Shown here: positions 1 through 8,518 of the stretch, one piece after another | Position numbering within the stretch: position 1 is the first letter of the stretch | Layout: the number at the start of each line of letters is the position of its first letter | DNA from: UBA6197 sp047638075 | Lineage (GTDB): Bacteria; Pseudomonadota; Alphaproteobacteria; Rhodobacterales; Rhodobacteraceae | Assembly: GCF_047638075.1 (NCBI RefSeq) | Contig: NZ_JBLJBV010000104.1 | Coordinates: 1-51,622, forward strand | Length of the DNA: 51,622 bases | Reading direction: 5' to 3' | Made by a program: the position numbers and the translations under genes | Notes under the pieces: generated by a model | Told to the model about the DNA's origin: nothing | Database searches by the model: none | The model's input: only the letters and a program-made list of their open reading frames with translations

Positions 1-937
1 GCGGGTCATTCGCGCCCATTGCCCGGCCGACCCGCACCGTCGCGGCGTTCGACAGGCCCAGATGCACCATGAACGACAGCGCCGTGATTTCCAGCGCGAT
101 ACCATGCGCGGCCAGCTCGCGCGTGCCGATCCAGCCCATCATCAGCGCCGATGCCTGAAACAGTCCGCCCTCGGCCAACCCGGTCAGGCCAATCGGCCAG
201 CCCAGCGCAAAGACCTGCCGCAGCGCGGGCCAATCGGGGCGCCAGAACCGCTGGAACAGGTGAAAACGGCGCAAATCAGGTTCAAGGCCGGCATAGACAG
301 CCAGCACGACGGCGGCCAGAATCTGACAGATCAGGCTGGAAATGGCGGCCCCCTTCAGGCCCAACTCGGGCGCGCCCAGATTGCCAAAAATCATCGCCCA
401 GTTCATTAGCGCGTTCAGCGCCACCGCCGCCAATGTCACCCAAAGCACAACCTGCGTGCGTTCATTCGCGGCCAGATAGCTTTTCAAAACCATCACCAGA
501 ACCGCCGGGATCAGGCCAAAACCGGCGATCCGCAGATACTCCTGCGCCATCGCCGCGACTTCGGGCTTTTGCCCCAACACCAGCAGGATCGTGCCGGAAT
601 ACCACATCACCGGCATCGCCAGTACACCGTAAAAAATCGAAAGCCACAGCCCCATGCGGGTATCGCGGCGTACCTGCGCCTCGTCACCGCGCCCCAGGGC
701 GCTGGCGACCATGCCCATCACCCCGATCCCGAACCCTGAGCCCAGAATGAACACGATAAAAAACCCCGAGGCCCCCAGCACCACCGCCGCCAGTTCGGTC
801 ACGCCATACCAGCCCAGCATCACCGTATCGGTGACGTGCAGCAGCATCTGCGCCAGATGGCTGCCGATCAGCGGCAGACCCAGCACCAGTGTGGCGCGGA
901 TATGGGCCGGAATGGAAAGGCGGGGGATCGTGGTCAT
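1..937 (-). CDS. MATE family multidrug/Na+ efflux transporter (C-terminal part outside window)
   Basis: Reading from an ATG at 937 down to the window edge gives about 312 residues with no stop, so the gene is truncated by the window and not broken. The protein is a run of hydrophobic helices separated by short polar loops. It starts MTTIPRLSIPAHIRATLVLG and continues with a conserved-looking PLIGSHLAQMLLHVTDTVMLGWYG stretch, which is typical of the first helices of MATE exporters of the DinF/NorM type. Members are about 450 residues with 12 helices and export cationic drugs or metabolites in exchange for Na+ or H+ across the inner membrane. The methyltransferase gene lies upstream on the same strand, 95 nt away. 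The substrate cannot be told from sequence. Confidence 0.9.
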   Translation of the reverse strand, partial: MTTIPRLSIPAHIRATLVLGLPLIGSHLAQMLLHVTDTVMLGWYGVTELAAVVLGASGFFIVFILGSGFGIGVMGMVASALGRGDEAQVRRDTRMGLWLSIFYGVLAMPVMWYSGTILLVLGQKPEVAAMAQEYLRIAGFGLIPAVLVMVLKSYLAANERTQVVLWVTLAAVALNALMNWAMIFGNLGAPELGLKGAAISSLICQILAAVVLAVYAGLEPDLRRFHLFQRFWRPDWPALRQVFALGWPIGLTGLAEGGLFQASALMMGWIGTRELAAHGIALEITALSFMVHLGLSNAATVRVGRAMGANDP

Positions 938-1032
938 AACGGTAGCCTTACGCTGAGGCGCCTGCGGCGGCAAGCCGCAGCTTTGGCTTGGGGCGCCTCC
1001 CCCCCCCGCACACCCGGACAAAGGCCAAAGGC

Positions 1033-1635
1033 TTAGGGTTTGCGGGCCACGAAATCAATCAGGGCGGCGCGGCCGTGATGGCCCGCGCCTTCGTCCAGAT
1101 CCGCGTCAAAATCGGCCTGATGCAGCAGCGTGTAGCCCGCAAAGGCGGCGCGCAGCCGGTCCAACGTGTAAAGCTGACCGGGCACGCGCGGCCCGCCCGA
1201 GCCATACCCCATTTGCCGGGTGGCAAACCCGTGCAGCATGACCAGCCCGCCGGGCCGAAGCGTGCGCCCGATACCGGCGAATATTTCGGCCTGAAGATCG
1301 GCGGGCGCAAACTGGATGAACACCCCCAGCACGGCATCGAACGCCGCCTTGGGCCAGTCGTATTGCGCCAGATCCATCGGCTGCCAGTTGACACTGACGC
1401 CCCGTTCAGCGGCCAACGCGCGCGCCTTGGCCAGTGCCACGGGTGACCGTTCCAGCGCGGTGACCTTGGCCCCCTGTCCGGCCAGATAGCAGGCGTTGCG
1501 GCCCTCGCCCTCGGCCAGCGACAAAAGCCGCGCGCCAGGGGCCAGACGCCACGCCTGCCGGGCGACGAAATCCGCCGGGGCGGTGCCGTAAAAGTAATCC
1601 GTGCCCGCAAAGCGGTGGTCCCAATCGGATGCCAT
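1033..1635 (-). CDS. class I SAM-dependent methyltransferase
   Basis: A 200-residue cytosolic protein. The SAM-binding motif I is seen at residues 37-46 (LLSLAEGEGR), followed by an acidic strand-2 end (ALERS) and a motif IV-like FDAVLGVFIQF. This is a Rossmann-fold methyltransferase close to the TehB/small-molecule type. The start MASDWDHRF at 1635 was chosen because GGGGGAG sits just upstream; the open frame extends 14 codons further without a better ribosome site. The gene follows ppk2 by 57 nt and precedes the MATE exporter, all on the minus strand, so they could be co-transcribed. The substrate is unknown; a role in detoxifying tellurite or thiols is possible for TehB-like members but is not shown here. 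Confidence 0.85.
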   Translation of the reverse strand: MASDWDHRFAGTDYFYGTAPADFVARQAWRLAPGARLLSLAEGEGRNACYLAGQGAKVTALERSPVALAKARALAAERGVSVNWQPMDLAQYDWPKAAFDAVLGVFIQFAPADLQAEIFAGIGRTLRPGGLVMLHGFATRQMGYGSGGPRVPGQLYTLDRLRAAFAGYTLLHQADFDADLDEGAGHHGRAALIDFVARKP

Positions 1636-1692
1636 CTGTCTCCCCCGGTGGTTTGAGCCGCACCAGCAGATTGGCAAAGCCGGTGTCGGGGT

Positions 1693-2688
1693 TCAAGTCT
1701 TGCGGGTGGATTTGGCTTTAGACTTGCGGGTGGATTTTGGCGTGTGGGTCAGTTCAGGCTGTAGCGATACGCTTGCAAGATGTTCGGCCTGATGCATCAC
1801 ATGGCCCGCATGACCGACGATCAGCGGATCGGGCGGGGTGGCGACGCTGTGATCTTTGTCAGGGTACTCCAACGTTGACAGAAAGTGGCGCATCGTATTC
1901 AGCCGGGCACGTTTCTTGTCATCGGATTTGATGATGGTCCAGGGGGCATCGGCGGTGTCGGTGTAAAAGAACATCGCCTCTTTTGCCTCGGTGTAGTCAT
2001 CCCATTTATCAAGGCTGGCAAGGTCGATGGGCGATAGTTTCCAGCGCTTGAGCGGGTCGGTTTCGCGGGATCTGAAACGGCGACGCTGTTCGGGGCGGGT
2101 GACAGAAAACCAGTATTTGTAAAGCCGGATGCCAGAGCGTACGAGCATGCGTTCCAATTCCGGCGTCTGGCGCATGAATTCAAGGTATTCTGTCGGCGTG
2201 CAAAAACCCATCACCCGCTCGACACCCGCGCGGTTATACCAGCTGCGGTCATAGAACACCATTTCGCCTTTGGTTGGCATATGTTTGATGTAACGTTGAA
2301 AATACCACTGGCCGCGTTCTTCGTCGGTGGGTTTGTTCAGCGCCACGACACGGGCGGAACGAGGGTTGAGGTGTTCATTGAAACGCTTGATCGTGCCGCC
2401 CTTGCCCGCGGCATCGCGGCCCTCGAACAGAATGACGAATTTTTGCCCGGTGTCTTGCGCCCAGCGTTGCACCTTCAAAAGCTCTGCCTGAAGTTTGGCC
2501 TTTTGCGCGTCGTATTCCGAGGTTCGCATCTTGCGCGGATAGGGGAATTTACCCGATTCAAACGCCAGCCTGACCGCGTTCGGATCAATTTGGGGAAATT
2601 GCCTCGGACCCTCGGCGTCGTCGTCGGAATGGCCTGTTGCGGGCCCGTCAGGGCCGGGTGGGTCGGCGGGGGGGATAGGATCTTCCAT
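1693..2688 (-). CDS. ppk2: polyphosphate kinase 2 (PPK2 family)
   Basis: A 331-residue protein of the PPK2 family, which transfers phosphate between polyphosphate and nucleoside di- or monophosphates. Seen directly: Walker A GRDAAGKGGT at residues 90-99, the lid-type segment PTDEERGQWYFQRYIKHMP, and Walker B DRSWYNR at 147-153. The N-terminal 40 residues are proline- and acid-rich; the C-terminus is a short lysine/arginine-rich tail. The start at 2688 is favoured over an in-frame codon 16 residues upstream because AAGGAG lies at the right distance. It is transcribed divergently from parE. The intergenic region contains two dyads that might be operators. Donor and acceptor specificity (GTP or ATP synthesis) cannot be deduced. 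Confidence 0.93.
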   Translation of the reverse strand: MEDPIPPADPPGPDGPATGHSDDDAEGPRQFPQIDPNAVRLAFESGKFPYPRKMRTSEYDAQKAKLQAELLKVQRWAQDTGQKFVILFEGRDAAGKGGTIKRFNEHLNPRSARVVALNKPTDEERGQWYFQRYIKHMPTKGEMVFYDRSWYNRAGVERVMGFCTPTEYLEFMRQTPELERMLVRSGIRLYKYWFSVTRPEQRRRFRSRETDPLKRWKLSPIDLASLDKWDDYTEAKEAMFFYTDTADAPWTIIKSDDKKRARLNTMRHFLSTLEYPDKDHSVATPPDPLIVGHAGHVMHQAEHLASVSLQPELTHTPKSTRKSKAKSTRKT

Positions 2689-2994
2689 GCCGCTCTCCTT
2701 GTGGTTCGGGGGTGTGAGTGTAGGACATTGCCTCACACTATGCGTTGATGCGTATCAAAAGCCCGTCATATTGGCGGCACCGAAGAAAAGAGCCGACGCT
2801 TGACGGGGTTTGCCGGGCGCGAGGCGGAACCGGCCAGATGGGGGCGCTGCCCCCGCCGCCGATGGGATCGGCGGCCCCCCCGGAGTATTTCGGCCAAACA
2901 AAAGCGGGGCGGGCGGGCATTGCCCCACCCCCCCGGCTTGGGGTATCCCTGCGCCAGAACCTGAAAAGAAGACCGACAAGAAGAAAGAGCAGCA
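2689..2994. promoter_or_regulatory. ppk2/parE divergent intergenic region with two dyads
   Basis: This 306-nt gap holds no gene. Near ppk2 there are two inverted repeats: GTGTGAG (2712-2718) with CTCACAC (2732-2738), and TTGAT (2745-2749) with ATCAA (2754-2758). Both could be operators or weak hairpins for ppk2. On the minus strand TTGATA inside the second dyad could serve as a -35 box, but no good -10 follows. The rest is occupied by the composite GC-rich repeat at 2840-2904. No convincing parE promoter was found; parE has a modest ribosome site (AGAAAGAG). Confidence 0.35.
2840..2904 (+). repeat. composite palindromic repeat, copy 1
   Basis: Three modules in order: GGGGGCGCTGCCCCC (2840-2854), a perfect 9-bp hairpin with GCCGCCGAT and ATCGGCGGC arms (2855-2875, loop GGG), then CCCCCCGGAGTATTTCGGCCA and an A-rich end with AAAGC. 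The same three modules occur on the minus strand at 13216-13281, where the middle hairpin has a different sequence but still pairs. I believe this is a dispersed intergenic element of Rhodobacterales. Here it lies about 90 bp upstream of parE in a divergent region, so it is not simply a terminator for a known neighbour. Confidence 0.7.
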
Positions 2995-4950
2995 ATGGCC
3001 GATGACCTTCTGTCCTCCAAGCCCGAGACCTATGACGCCTCCAGTATCGAGGTGCTTGAAGGGCTGGAGCCGGTGCGCAAACGCCCCGGCATGTATATCG
3101 GCGGCACGGATGAACGTGCGCTGCACCATTTGGTGGCCGAGGTGCTGGACAACTCGATGGATGAGGCGGTGGCGGGCCACGCGAGCCGGATCGAGGTGGA
3201 ACTGGGGGCGGACCATTCGGTGACGATCCGCGACAACGGGCGCGGGATTCCGGTTGATCCGCACCCGAAGTTTCCCGGCAAGTCTGCGCTGGAAGTGATT
3301 TTGTGCACGCTGCATGCGGGGGGCAAGTTTTCGGGCGATGCCTATCAGACCTCGGGCGGGTTGCACGGCGTCGGAGCAAGCGTGGTGAACGCGCTGTCGG
3401 ACAGTATGGTGGTGCAGGTCGCGCGCAACAAGGAGCTGTTCGAGCAACGGTTTTCGCGCGGGCTGCCGCTGGGACCGGTGGAAAAGATCGGCGCGGCGCC
3501 AAACCGGCGCGGCACCACCGTGACCTTCCACGCCGACGAGCAGATCTTTGGCCATCACCGTTTCAAGCCGGCGCGGATGATGAAGATGGTGCGCTCAAAA
3601 GCCTATCTGTTCTCGGGCGTCGAAATTCGCTGGAAAACCGCGATTGACGATGGCGAAACCCCTGCCGAGGCGGTGTTTCACTTTCCCGGCGGGTTGGCGG
3701 ACTATCTGACCGAAACACTGGGCAAGGCCGCGACCTATGCCGACCGCCCCTTTGCCGGCAAGGTCGGCTTTCAGGAGAAATTCGGCGTTCCGGGGTCTGT
3801 CGAATGGGCGATCAACTGGACGCCGGCGCGGGACGGGTTCATCCAGTCCTACTGTAACACCGTCCCGACGCCCGAGGGCGGCACCCATGAGGCGGGGTTC
3901 TGGCAGGCGATTCTGAAGGGGATCCGCGCTTACGGCGATCTGGTCAAGAACCGCAAGGCCGAACAGATCACCCGCGACGATCTGATCACCGGTGGCTCGG
4001 CGTTGGTCAGCTGCTTTATCCGCGAGCCGGAGTTTGTGGGTCAGACCAAGGACCGCTTGGCCACGGTCGAGGCGGCGCGTCTGGTCGAAGGGGCGGTGCG
4101 CGACCATTTCGACAACTGGCTGGCCAGCGACAACAAATCCGCAGGCGCGATCCTGGATTTTCTGGTGCTGCGGGCCGAGGAGCGGCTAAAGCGGCGGCAG
4201 GAAAAGGAAACCCAGCGCAAGAGTGCCACGAAAAAGCTGCGCTTGCCCGGCAAGCTGACCGATTGCACAGCAAAATCGCGCCAGGGGACAGAGTTGTTCA
4301 TCGTCGAGGGAGATTCGGCGGGCGGTTCGGCCAAGGGGGCGCGATCGCGTGAAACGCAGGCGATCATGCCGCTGAAAGGCAAAATCCTGAACGTGTTGGG
4401 GGCGGCCTCTAACAAGCTGGGCGACAATGCCGAAATCCGCGATATCTGCGAGGCCTTGGGCGTGGGCCTGGGGACAAGGTTCAATGTCGAGGATCTGCGT
4501 TATGACAAGATCATCATCATGACCGACGCCGATGTGGACGGCGCCCACATTGCCAGCTTGCTGATGACGTTCTTCTTTACCCAGATGCGCCCACTGATTG
4601 ACAAGGGGCATCTTTATCTGGCCTGCCCGCCGCTTTACCGGCTGACCCAAGGGGCGCGGCGCGTCTATGTGGCCGATGATGCCGAAAAGGACCTATGGAT
4701 GGCCAAGGGTCTGGGGGGTAAGGGAAAGATTGACGTGCAGCGGTTCAAGGGCCTGGGCGAAATGGACGCCAAGGACCTGAAGGAAACCACGATGGACCCG
4801 GCTTCGCGCCGCCTGATCCGGGTGACGATAGACGAGGATGCGCCCGGCGAAACCAAGGAACTGGTCGAGCGGTTGATGGGCAAGAAGCCAGAACTGCGGT
4901 TTCAATATATTCAGGAAAACGCGCAGTTCGTGGAAGAACTGGACGTATGA
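2995..4950 (+). CDS. parE: DNA topoisomerase IV subunit B
   Basis: A 651-residue ATPase subunit of topoisomerase IV, which with ParC decatenates daughter chromosomes. Seen: GHKL ATPase with E49 and N53 in LVAEVLDN and the D80-NGRGIP loop; a second ATP-contact glycine stretch (GGLHGVGASVVNALS); TOPRIM metal site EGDSAGGSAKG from E438 and DADVDGAHI around 511-518. Length, and the absence of the extra DNA-binding insert of enterobacterial GyrB, fit ParE better than GyrB, although the two are close relatives. The start has a weak AGAAAGAG ribosome site. It is divergent from ppk2. Distinguishing ParE from GyrB rests on overall similarity, so a small doubt remains. Confidence 0.93.
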   Translation: MADDLLSSKPETYDASSIEVLEGLEPVRKRPGMYIGGTDERALHHLVAEVLDNSMDEAVAGHASRIEVELGADHSVTIRDNGRGIPVDPHPKFPGKSALEVILCTLHAGGKFSGDAYQTSGGLHGVGASVVNALSDSMVVQVARNKELFEQRFSRGLPLGPVEKIGAAPNRRGTTVTFHADEQIFGHHRFKPARMMKMVRSKAYLFSGVEIRWKTAIDDGETPAEAVFHFPGGLADYLTETLGKAATYADRPFAGKVGFQEKFGVPGSVEWAINWTPARDGFIQSYCNTVPTPEGGTHEAGFWQAILKGIRAYGDLVKNRKAEQITRDDLITGGSALVSCFIREPEFVGQTKDRLATVEAARLVEGAVRDHFDNWLASDNKSAGAILDFLVLRAEERLKRRQEKETQRKSATKKLRLPGKLTDCTAKSRQGTELFIVEGDSAGGSAKGARSRETQAIMPLKGKILNVLGAASNKLGDNAEIRDICEALGVGLGTRFNVEDLRYDKIIIMTDADVDGAHIASLLMTFFFTQMRPLIDKGHLYLACPPLYRLTQGARRVYVADDAEKDLWMAKGLGGKGKIDVQRFKGLGEMDAKDLKETTMDPASRRLIRVTIDEDAPGETKELVERLMGKKPELRFQYIQENAQFVEELDV

Positions 4951-5000
4951 CGCCTGTCGGCGCACGCCCTGATCTTTTTATTTTGAGTGAATGAAACCAA

Positions 5001-5738
5001 ATGGCAATTCCTGACACTCTGGCAGCCCGCCTGATCGAGACCACCAAGGCGCATGATCTGGGCGGGGCGTTTTTGATGCTGGGGCGCCAGCGCTTTGTCG
5101 GGACCCGCAGGGGCAAGGCGGCAAATCTGTTTCGCAATGTCCGCGAAAAGCACCTTCCTGGCATAAGCGAGGATACGCTGCGCAATCCTGGCAACGAATA
5201 TGCTGAAAACTTCTTTGCCGCCCTTGGCTACGCCTCTGTCGATTCGATGGATTTCTCTGATTTTGAGGGTGCAAGCATTGTCCAGGACCTAAGCGCCGGG
5301 CTGCCCGCAGAGCTGGAAGAGAAATTTGACGTGATTTATGACGGCGGCACCTGTGAGCATATCTTTGAACTACCAACCGCCTATCGCAATATTCACCGGA
5401 TGCTGAAAAAGGGCGGGGTGCTGATCGGGCACTCTCCGTGCAACAACTGGATCAACCATTCCTTTTATCAAATCAGCCCGGAGATGGTGTATGGCTTTTG
5501 GGAAAAAGCGATGGGCTATAAGGTCTTGCAATTGTTTTTGCAGCCGATTCTACCGAATTTTTCGGATCAGATCGCGACGACGACCAACCCCAATATCACC
5601 GGGGTGCGCCCGCGGATTAAGGGGAAACTGCCAAAGGTTTCACCGGTCATAATGTGCTATGCCGTGCGCAAGCCGATGAATGAACAAGAACCCCGCAGGG
5701 CCTATCAAACCGACTATGTCGAAAAGTGGGGCGGCTGA
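5001..5738 (+). CDS. methyltransferase-like protein, orphan, motif I degenerate
   Basis: A 245-residue soluble protein. The middle (FDVIYDGGTCEHIF, then NIHRMLKKGGVLIGHSP) matches the later half of class I SAM methyltransferases, including the K-GG turn after motif V. A clear GxGxG motif I is not visible where it should be (around AENFFAALGYASVDSMDFSD), so SAM binding is uncertain. The ribosome site before 5001 is weak. The reading frame is visibly lower in GC than parE and the next operon, and the gene stands alone between convergent neighbours, which suggests a more recent arrival. It might modify a glycan or a small molecule; no substrate can be named. Confidence 0.7.
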   Translation: MAIPDTLAARLIETTKAHDLGGAFLMLGRQRFVGTRRGKAANLFRNVREKHLPGISEDTLRNPGNEYAENFFAALGYASVDSMDFSDFEGASIVQDLSAGLPAELEEKFDVIYDGGTCEHIFELPTAYRNIHRMLKKGGVLIGHSPCNNWINHSFYQISPEMVYGFWEKAMGYKVLQLFLQPILPNFSDQIATTTNPNITGVRPRIKGKLPKVSPVIMCYAVRKPMNEQEPRRAYQTDYVEKWGG

Positions 5739-5815
5739 CCGATCACGCTGCAAAACACCAAGGCAGGTATCAAGGGCACCTCAGGGCCGCAAAACCAAAG
5801 CACCAACTATAGCGA

Positions 5816-5836
5816 CACGGCCAAGCCTATGCCGTG
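5816..5836. terminator. weak hairpin between convergent genes
   Basis: CACGGC (5816-5821) and GCCGTG (5831-5836) pair across a 9-nt loop, 78 nt after the methyltransferase-like gene and before the end of the cytochrome gene on the other strand. No T-tract follows in either direction, so its termination role is tentative. Confidence 0.3.
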
Positions 5837-5897
5837 GCGCCGCAGCTAGGGCACTCATGCTATCGGCCCGTTGCGCGCATGTGCCCCCAAACAGGGC

Positions 5898-6320
5898 TTA
5901 TTTTTGCGCCTTGCCTAAACTTTCCACATATTCAGACAGTTGCACCAGCCGCAGCGGGGTTGGTGTGGCGATCCCGTCGCCGCTATCGTAAAGCACGGTA
6001 CGGCTGTCCAAAAGCGCGCCGAAGGCGGGCATATTGGCCGAAGGGGTGGTTTCGGTGTAACCCCAGATCTGGCTCATCACGCGGGCTTTGGGAAACTTGC
6101 CGCCATTATCGGCCGCCAGAACGGTCAGATCGGCGGGTTTCAGGCCCATATCCGCGGCGATGGCACCATCGCCCTTGCCGCTGACGCCGTGGCAGACGGC
6201 GCAAAAATCGGCATAGTCATCGGCGCCGCTGGGCGGGGCCACTGCGGCCTTCATCGGCAGGCAGGCCCCGAGGGCGGCAACAAGCACAAAGGGGATCGGC
6301 AGGGTCAGGAGCAGTCGCAC
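5898..6320 (-). CDS. c-type cytochrome lipoprotein (monohaem)
   Basis: A 140-residue exported cytochrome. A hydrophobic leader (LLLTLPIPFVLVAALGAC) ends in a lipobox, so the mature protein should start at C20 and be anchored to a membrane facing the periplasm. The haem motif is C40-AVCH and M97 in SANMPAFG is a likely axial ligand. A GTG start at 6320 with AGGAAAG upstream is preferred; in-frame upstream sequence looks non-coding. It follows the DUF1513 gene by 97 nt on the same strand, with a strong hairpin in the gap, and probably passes electrons to or from the di-haem oxidoreductase of that operon. The partner assignment is inference. Confidence 0.85.
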   Translation of the reverse strand: MRLLLTLPIPFVLVAALGACLPMKAAVAPPSGADDYADFCAVCHGVSGKGDGAIAADMGLKPADLTVLAADNGGKFPKARVMSQIWGYTETTPSANMPAFGALLDSRTVLYDSGDGIATPTPLRLVQLSEYVESLGKAQK

Positions 6321-6364
6321 GGAACTTTCCTTTGCTGGGATTGAGGCGCGTGGCGCCGTTGATG

Positions 6365-6385
6365 CCCCAAGGGTACGCCTTGGGG
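6365..6385 (-). terminator. hairpin between DUF1513 gene and cytochrome gene
   Basis: CCCCAAGG (6365-6372) and CCTTGGGG (6378-6385) form an 8-bp stem with a 5-nt loop in the 97-nt gap inside a same-strand gene series. No T-tract follows on the minus strand. It could be a partial terminator, a processing site or an mRNA stabiliser that sets different levels for the upstream genes and the cytochrome. Confidence 0.4.
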
Positions 6386-6417
6386 TGGCGGCGCGCAACG
6401 GCCCCTTCGGCGCGGCC

Positions 6418-7500
6418 TTAGCCCAAGGCGATCAGGTGGTTATCCCAGGCAACGGCAGCGCGGGCCATCGGGCGCAACTGGCCTTCGGCGGCGGCGGCGA
6501 TCAGGCCGGCACCATCGGTCAGCACGAAACCACGGCCACCTTCGGCCAGATCGGGGCCGATGCCGCAGACATCAGCGCGCGCCAGGCTCCAGACCGGGGT
6601 GCCATCGGGGGCGGAAAACGCCTGCACCCGGCCACCACGGGGCGAAGTGATGGCGACCTCGGCCCCCGAGGGGCAAAAGGCGATAGAGCCCGCGTAGCCC
6701 TTCATCGCGCCGGATTCGGGGGCGGCGGGCGGGCAAAGACGCACCGCCCCACCCCGCGCATGAAGGCCCAACAGCGGCACCAGGTCTGACGGCGCGCCCT
6801 GCCACTGCATCGCAAAGGCCACCAGCCCATCGGACCGGATCGCCAGATGCCGGATCGAGTTTTGCGCCAGATCGGGTAGATCCACGCTTTCCAGGGCCGC
6901 GCCGTCGGGGCTGAGGTAGCTGAGGTTGGGGTGCATGTCATCAAGGTTCAGCGGCGTGCGGTCCGCCGGGTCCGTCTGGATGCCGCCGTTGGCCACGACC
7001 AGCGTATCGGACCCCGGCAGGCGCCTAATCTCATGTGGGCCGATCCCGTTTGAGGGAAACTCGGTCAGGCGCGTATAGCCGCGCGCCGCATCCCAAAGGC
7101 CAATCCGCCCTTGTGACCCTTCGGCCACCACTTCCGAAGTATAAAGCACCGCACCATCGGCGGAATAGGTGCCATGGCCGTTGAACAGCCGCCCGTCAGG
7201 CGGGGTCAGCCGGGCAAGCGTCGCGCCGTTGGTACAGTCGATCACCAGCGCGAAGGTGCCGGGGCGGCGGGCAAAGGCCACGGCCTCGGGGCGGGTGGGA
7301 TGGGCGGTGGCGGCATGGCCGCGCGCAGGAAGCGCAATGCGAAACAGCGCGCCCCCCGCCCCGTCAAGGCCATAAAGCGCATGCTCGCCCGAGGCGTCGC
7401 GCGCGGCGGCCAGAAAGGCGGGGTTGCCCGCATCGGCCCAGGTGGCGCGGGGCAAGGCGGTCGCGGCGGCGAGGGTGGCCAGAAAATGGCGGCGGTGCAT
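6418..7500 (-). CDS. DUF1513 family protein, Tat-exported beta-propeller-like
   Basis: A 360-residue periplasmic protein. The start MHRRHFLATLAAATALPRA carries a twin-arginine motif (RRHFL) and an Ala-rich leader, so export through Tat is predicted. The body has repeated short strand motifs with SPDGAAL, SADGAVLY and SSNGIGPHE-like turns, as expected of a WD40/YVTN-type propeller. I recognise it as the DUF1513 protein that accompanies imelysins and di-haem oxidoreductases in iron-linked operons. The ATG at 7500 lies one base after the stop of the upstream imelysin, so the two are translationally coupled. Its biochemical function is unknown. Confidence 0.85.
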   Translation of the reverse strand: MHRRHFLATLAAATALPRATWADAGNPAFLAAARDASGEHALYGLDGAGGALFRIALPARGHAATAHPTRPEAVAFARRPGTFALVIDCTNGATLARLTPPDGRLFNGHGTYSADGAVLYTSEVVAEGSQGRIGLWDAARGYTRLTEFPSNGIGPHEIRRLPGSDTLVVANGGIQTDPADRTPLNLDDMHPNLSYLSPDGAALESVDLPDLAQNSIRHLAIRSDGLVAFAMQWQGAPSDLVPLLGLHARGGAVRLCPPAAPESGAMKGYAGSIAFCPSGAEVAITSPRGGRVQAFSAPDGTPVWSLARADVCGIGPDLAEGGRGFVLTDGAGLIAAAAEGQLRPMARAAVAWDNHLIALG

Positions 7501-7501
7501 A

Positions 7502-8518
7502 TCAGTCTCCGTCAGCGGCGTTGAACCCGACACTGACGCCCAGCGTGGCGCCAATTTCGATCAGGGTGGTTTCGGCGGTAGCTGCGACCGCCTGTTGCAA
7601 GATCTCGACCTTGAGGCGGCCTGCGGGGTTGGTCACATCCTGAAACGTCGGTTCGGGCAGCGCCTTGGCCAGTGTCAGCGCATGGGCAAAGGCAGCATCG
7701 GCCAGCGGCGCGGGGCCGCCAAGCGCATCGGCAAAGCGGTTAAGCCCGTCCAGTGATACCACGACATTATGCAGCGGGCGGCCACTGGCCAGCGCCTCGG
7801 CGCGTTCGGGACGGGGTTTTTCGAACGTGCCCAAGGGGCGGCCAAGGCGCTGGTCCTTTACGAACTCAATTCCAGTGATCAGCTGGGTGAACAGCGCCTG
7901 ACGGGCCTCGTCGATGGTCAGAAAGGTCAGGTTTTCAGGCTGGCCCGCCGTCAGCAAAAGGTCGGCATAGCCGCCCGAACCGGCGCTACCCCATTCTGCC
8001 GTGACCGCCGCCGCCGTAGCCGCCAGATCTTTGGTCATCGCACGGGTCAGGGCGCAATCATAGCTGTCGGCGCCGTAATCGGGGCCATATAGCAGGCGCT
8101 CCAGCCCGAAAAACCCTTTGGCCGCGACGGATACCTGCGCCATCCCCTCAGGCGTGGTCAGGGCCGGGTTGGCGGCGGCCGTGATCTCGGCCAGTTGCCG
8201 CGCGCCAATTGCCTTGGGGTCGGGCCAATAGGCGATGGCCAGCGCGCGGCCCTTCACCTCGACCGGGCCAAGCCGCAGATGGACAACCGAAAGCCAGGCG
8301 TCAAACGCGTCATTCCACGCCGGGCGCAGCGCCGCAGGCGTGCAATCTGCCGCTGCCGCATCCGACAGGGCCGCGGTGGCTTTTGCAAAACCGGCGTAAC
8401 CGGGCAGGATGTTTTGGGTCACTGCCTCGGCCACATCGGCATGGGCGGGGGCGGGCAGGAAGGGGGCGGCCAACAGGGTCAGCGTGGCGGCAAGGGCGGT
8501 GGGGGTTGGACAGATCAT
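7502..8518 (-). CDS. imelysin family protein (peptidase M75-like), motif-variant member
   Basis: A 338-residue periplasmic protein with a Sec leader ending near APAHA. It shows the all-helical imelysin layout. The usual GxHxxE motif appears as GFFGLE (before RLLYGPD), so the histidine is replaced while Gly and Glu remain. Imelysins bind or help import iron in the periplasm; proteolysis is not established for most. The ATG at 8518 overlaps the TGA of the upstream di-haem gene (TGATG); a TTG one codon earlier is an alternative. It is followed by the DUF1513 gene one base later. It differs clearly from the second imelysin at 10077-11345. Confidence 0.88.
   Translation of the reverse strand: MICPTPTALAATLTLLAAPFLPAPAHADVAEAVTQNILPGYAGFAKATAALSDAAAADCTPAALRPAWNDAFDAWLSVVHLRLGPVEVKGRALAIAYWPDPKAIGARQLAEITAAANPALTTPEGMAQVSVAAKGFFGLERLLYGPDYGADSYDCALTRAMTKDLAATAAAVTAEWGSAGSGGYADLLLTAGQPENLTFLTIDEARQALFTQLITGIEFVKDQRLGRPLGTFEKPRPERAEALASGRPLHNVVVSLDGLNRFADALGGPAPLADAAFAHALTLAKALPEPTFQDVTNPAGRLKVEILQQAVAATAETTLIEIGATLGVSVGFNAADGD

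Noticed and set aside
962..980. CTGCGGC/GCCGCAG hairpin and C-run between the methyltransferase and MATE genes
   Set aside because: No T-tract, short stem, and both genes lie on the same strand; kept out of the feature list as a terminator for lack of support. It may be a degenerate relative of the composite repeat.
1680..1705. GGGGTTCAAGTCTTGC, resembling a tRNA T-loop
   Set aside because: The flanking bases do not form a T-stem, no acceptor stem is found, and the segment overlaps the end of ppk2.
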